This document shows positions 6,076-7,917 of a DNA stretch of 7,917 bases, in pieces. The DNA is taken from positions 1-7,917 of the forward strand of contig JAGHUY010000005.1 in NCBI GenBank assembly GCA_018064545.1, in the 5' to 3' direction. The notes under the pieces are model-generated. The model did not search any database, was not told the origin of the DNA, and saw nothing but the letters and a program-made list of their open reading frames with translations. The first letter of the stretch is position 1. Each line of letters opens with the position of its first letter. The stretch is from Candidatus Apopatosoma intestinale (GTDB lineage: Bacteria > Bacillota > Clostridia > Oscillospirales > CAG-272). A program made the position numbers and the translations under genes.

Positions 6076-7128
6076 ATGACTCATATTGAAAGTGTCCGAG
6101 AAAAACTGGGGGCAGACGCCCTGCTCGTGACGGATGAAAAGACCGGCTTCTATCTGACCGGCTTTTTCGCATCCGACGCCACCGTGTTCATCACGGCGCA
6201 TTCCGCCACGCTGTTCACCGATTCCCGCTATATCGAAGCGGCGGAAAAAGAGGTGACAACCTGCACGCCGAAAGTCCCCGATCCCTCTCTTTCCGAAGAG
6301 ATCAAAAAGATCATCGCCGCCGAGGGCATTCACACGGTCGCCTTTGAAGATCAGAAGATGACCGTGGCGGAATTAAACCGCCTGAAAGCCGTCTATAACA
6401 CGGTGGAATTTGTTCCGGCAGGCGACCTCATCACCCTGCTTTGCGAGCACAAAACGCCGGAAGAGATGGAAGCGATCCGCGCGGCTCAAGCCGTCGGAGA
6501 CGCCGCCTTTGCCGAGGTGTTGCCGCTTCTGCGCCCGGAGATGACGGAAATCGAAGTCGCGGCCGAACTGGAATACCGCATGAAACGGCACGGCGCTACC
6601 GGTCCGAGTTTCGAGACCATCGCGGTCTCCGGTACGCAGAGCAGCCGTCCGCACGGTGTGCCCCGCAACGTCAAGCTGGAAAAAGGATTTCTCACGATGG
6701 ACTTCGGGTGCATCCTGAACGGCTATTGCTCCGACATGACGCGCACCGTCTGCCTCGGCAAGGCCGACAGCGAGATGAAAAAGGTCTATGCGACCGTTCT
6801 GGAAGCGCAACTGGCCGGCATCGAAGCCGTCCGGGCGGGTGTCAGCGGCGCGTCGGTCGACAAAGTCGCCCGCGACATCATCTACGGTGCCGGATACAAG
6901 GGATATTTCGGCCACTCGCTCGGGCACGGTGTCGGGATGTACATTCACGAGTCACCGCGCCTCGCTCCGCGCTATGAACGCCTCCTGGAAATCGGCCACG
7001 TCGTGACGGTCGAGCCCGGGATCTATCTGCCCGGAAAATACGGCGTCCGCATCGAGGATATGATGGAAATCACGGAAAACGGCCCCGTGGACATCACGGG
7101 AAGCCCGAAAAATCTCATCGAAATATAA
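6076..7128 (+). CDS. M24 family Xaa-Pro aminopeptidase (aminopeptidase P type)
   Basis: A cytoplasmic metallopeptidase of 350 residues that removes an N-terminal residue preceding proline, or splits Xaa-Pro dipeptides. The N-terminal creatinase-like domain covers about 1-125 (FYLTGFFASDATVFIT, FTDSRYIEAA). The C-terminal pita-bread domain holds the five metal ligands: D209 (MDFG), D220 (YCSDMTRT), H284 (GHSLGHGVG), E313 (VEPGIY) and E327 (RIED). H193 (RPHG) and H291 (IHESP) are the usual substrate-site histidines. The length is typical of the short Firmicute form, such as B. subtilis YqhT, which also lies just before efp. AGGAGG (6062-6067) eight bases before the ATG fixes the start. The 17-bp gap from the nuclease gene indicates the same operon. 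Aminopeptidase P and prolidase cannot be told apart from sequence alone. Confidence 0.9.
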   Translation: MTHIESVREKLGADALLVTDEKTGFYLTGFFASDATVFITAHSATLFTDSRYIEAAEKEVTTCTPKVPDPSLSEEIKKIIAAEGIHTVAFEDQKMTVAELNRLKAVYNTVEFVPAGDLITLLCEHKTPEEMEAIRAAQAVGDAAFAEVLPLLRPEMTEIEVAAELEYRMKRHGATGPSFETIAVSGTQSSRPHGVPRNVKLEKGFLTMDFGCILNGYCSDMTRTVCLGKADSEMKKVYATVLEAQLAGIEAVRAGVSGASVDKVARDIIYGAGYKGYFGHSLGHGVGMYIHESPRLAPRYERLLEIGHVVTVEPGIYLPGKYGVRIEDMMEITENGPVDITGSPKNLIEI

Positions 7129-7145
7129 ATATTCTGTGAAAAAAT

Positions 7146-7170
7146 ACGGAAAAGGCTTGATATTTTCCGT
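7146..7170 (+). promoter_or_regulatory. Inverted repeat enclosing the efp -35 box
   Basis: The arms ACGGAAAA (7146-7153) and TTTTCCGT (7163-7170) are exact reverse complements separated by nine bases. The loop contains the TTGATA -35 box (7157-7162) of the efp promoter. The hairpin starts 18 bp after the peptidase stop, but the sequence after the stem is not a T tract, so a normal intrinsic terminator is unlikely. An operator covering the -35 region or a weak 3' hairpin of the upstream message are the options. Confidence 0.5.
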
Positions 7171-7185
7171 TCGTTAAGATACAAT
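7157..7185 (+). promoter_or_regulatory. Sigma-A promoter of efp
   Basis: TTGATA (7157-7162), a 17-bp spacer and TACAAT (7180-7185), each one base from consensus. The predicted start is around 7191-7193, leaving a leader of about 40 nt. It allows efp to be expressed independently of the rhamnosidase operon, as expected for an abundant translation factor. Confidence 0.8.
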
Positions 7186-7231
7186 ATATGATGTAGAAAA
7201 ATTACTCATTTTCTTTTGGAGGTTTACTTTT

Positions 7232-7798
7232 ATGGTTATTGCAGGCGATTTTAAGAATGGCGTCACCTTTGAAATGGACGGCCAGGTGTATCAGGTTATC
7301 GAATTTCAGCACGTAAAACCCGGTAAGGGCGCGGCTTTCGTCCGCACCAAACTGCGTAACGTGATCTCCGGCGGCGTGACCGAAACGACGTTCAGCCCCA
7401 CGGATAAGTGGCCGGAAGCCATCATCGAGAGAAAAGACATGCAGTATTCCTACGATGACGGTGATCTGTATCACTTCATGGACACCGAGACCTGGGAAGA
7501 GACGCTCGTAGCTCACGACAAAGTACCGGATAACTTCCGCTTTGTCAAAGAAGAAATGATGTGCAAAATCATCTCCTACAAAGGCAACGTATTCTCCGTG
7601 GAGCCCCCCACGTTCGTGGAACTGCAGGTCACCAAGACCGATCCCGGATTTGCCGGCAACACCGCCACCAATACGTTGAAGCCCGCCACGCTGGAAACCG
7701 GCGCCGAGATTCGCGTTCCGCTGTTCATCGACAACGGCGAAATGATCCGCATCGATACCAGAACCGGCGAATACCTCGAAAGAGTCAAAACGAAATAA
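7232..7798 (+). CDS. efp: Translation elongation factor P (EF-P)
   Basis: EF-P binds between the ribosomal P and E sites and relieves stalling at runs of proline. The 188-residue protein has the expected three beta-barrel domains: a KOW-like N-terminal domain (about 1-63), a central OB domain (about 65-127) and a C-terminal OB domain (about 130-188). The loop [12 protein letters not shown] places K32 at its tip. This is the lysine modified in other bacteria; in B. subtilis it carries 5-aminopentanol, and the [10 protein letters not shown] loop here is of that kind rather than the arginine type. The C-terminal end [11 protein letters not shown] is a conserved family signature. GGAGG (7218-7222) nine bases upstream supports the ATG. 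It has its own promoter and follows an Xaa-Pro aminopeptidase gene, an order known in Firmicutes; the modifying enzymes are not in the window. Confidence 0.97.
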   Translation: MVIAGDFKNGVTFEMDGQVYQVIEFQHVKPGKGAAFVRTKLRNVISGGVTETTFSPTDKWPEAIIERKDMQYSYDDGDLYHFMDTETWEETLVAHDKVPDNFRFVKEEMMCKIISYKGNVFSVEPPTFVELQVTKTDPGFAGNTATNTLKPATLETGAEIRVPLFIDNGEMIRIDTRTGEYLERVKTK

Positions 7799-7816
7799 TA
7801 ATCAAGGAGTTATACT

Positions 7817-7917
7817 ATGACACTGACTGAAAAAGCGGCCTATATCAAAGGCCTTGCCGAAGGTCTCGGCTCCGATAAGAACGATAAGGTTCTTGCCGCC
7901 ATCCTCGATCTGCTGAC
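7817..7917 (+). CDS. CD1247 N-terminal-domain-like protein, 5' fragment
   Basis: The gene begins at the ATG at 7817 with AAGGAG (7804-7809) seven bases upstream and runs off the right edge, leaving 33 complete codons. The start MTLTEKAAYIKGLAEGLG, followed by a short charged stretch and a hydrophobic helix (KVLAAILDLL), resembles small Clostridia proteins annotated with a CD1247 N-terminal domain, which often carry a C-terminal zinc-ribbon-like part. Their function is not known to me. The 18-bp gap from efp without an intervening terminator indicates co-transcription. The family call rests on a short N-terminus and is tentative; the reading frame itself is well supported. Confidence 0.65.
   Translation, partial: MTLTEKAAYIKGLAEGLGSDKNDKVLAAILDLL

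Noticed and set aside
7128..7145. AT-rich short palindrome AATAT-AA-ATATT around the peptidase stop
   Set aside because: The arms are five bases of A and T only, with negligible stability and high chance expectation.

Overview
The window looks like chromosomal DNA of a fairly GC-rich Clostridia-type Firmicute, probably an uncultured gut member. The pointers are strong AGGAGG-type ribosome binding sites, four near-consensus sigma-A promoters that all have 17-bp spacers, a B. subtilis-style EF-P with the modifiable lysine at position 32, the aminopeptidase P to EF-P gene order known from Bacillus and Clostridia, and a downstream gene whose start resembles the CD1247 N-terminal domain proteins of Clostridia. 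The taxon is inferred from these features and not from any marker gene search.

Left block, minus strand (1-2183). A YgiQ-family radical SAM enzyme (130-2124) is read leftward from its own promoter. About 100 bp beyond its stop begins a serine tRNA that runs off the left edge; only its first 30 nt are present (30 down to 1). The tRNA has a consensus promoter whose predicted start site falls inside a perfect 11-bp inverted repeat, so its short leader RNA would begin with a hairpin. The last codons of ygiQ, including the stop, lie in an imperfect 27-bp tandem duplication.

Central and right block, plus strand (2226-7917). A promoter back to back with that of ygiQ drives a cytoplasmic GH78 alpha-L-rhamnosidase (2288-4924). 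It is followed with almost no gap by an SbcD/YhaO-like metallophosphoesterase (4934-6058), whose ribosome binding site overlaps the rhamnosidase stop codon, and by an M24 Xaa-Pro aminopeptidase (6076-7128). These three are probably one operon. A separate promoter in the 103-bp gap then starts efp (7232-7798), followed after 18 bp by the first 33 codons of the CD1247-like gene (7817 to the edge).

Most genes here are housekeeping or well-known families. The rhamnosidase looks like a sugar-use gene placed at the head of a housekeeping operon; no transporter, regulator or other rhamnose gene accompanies it within the window. The nuclease also lacks the large ATPase partner (YhaN/SbcC type) that usually follows it. 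I found no CRISPR array, transposon, phage gene or clearly undescribed system. The less ordinary features are the two palindromes placed on promoters, the duplicated gene end, and the mixed operon.
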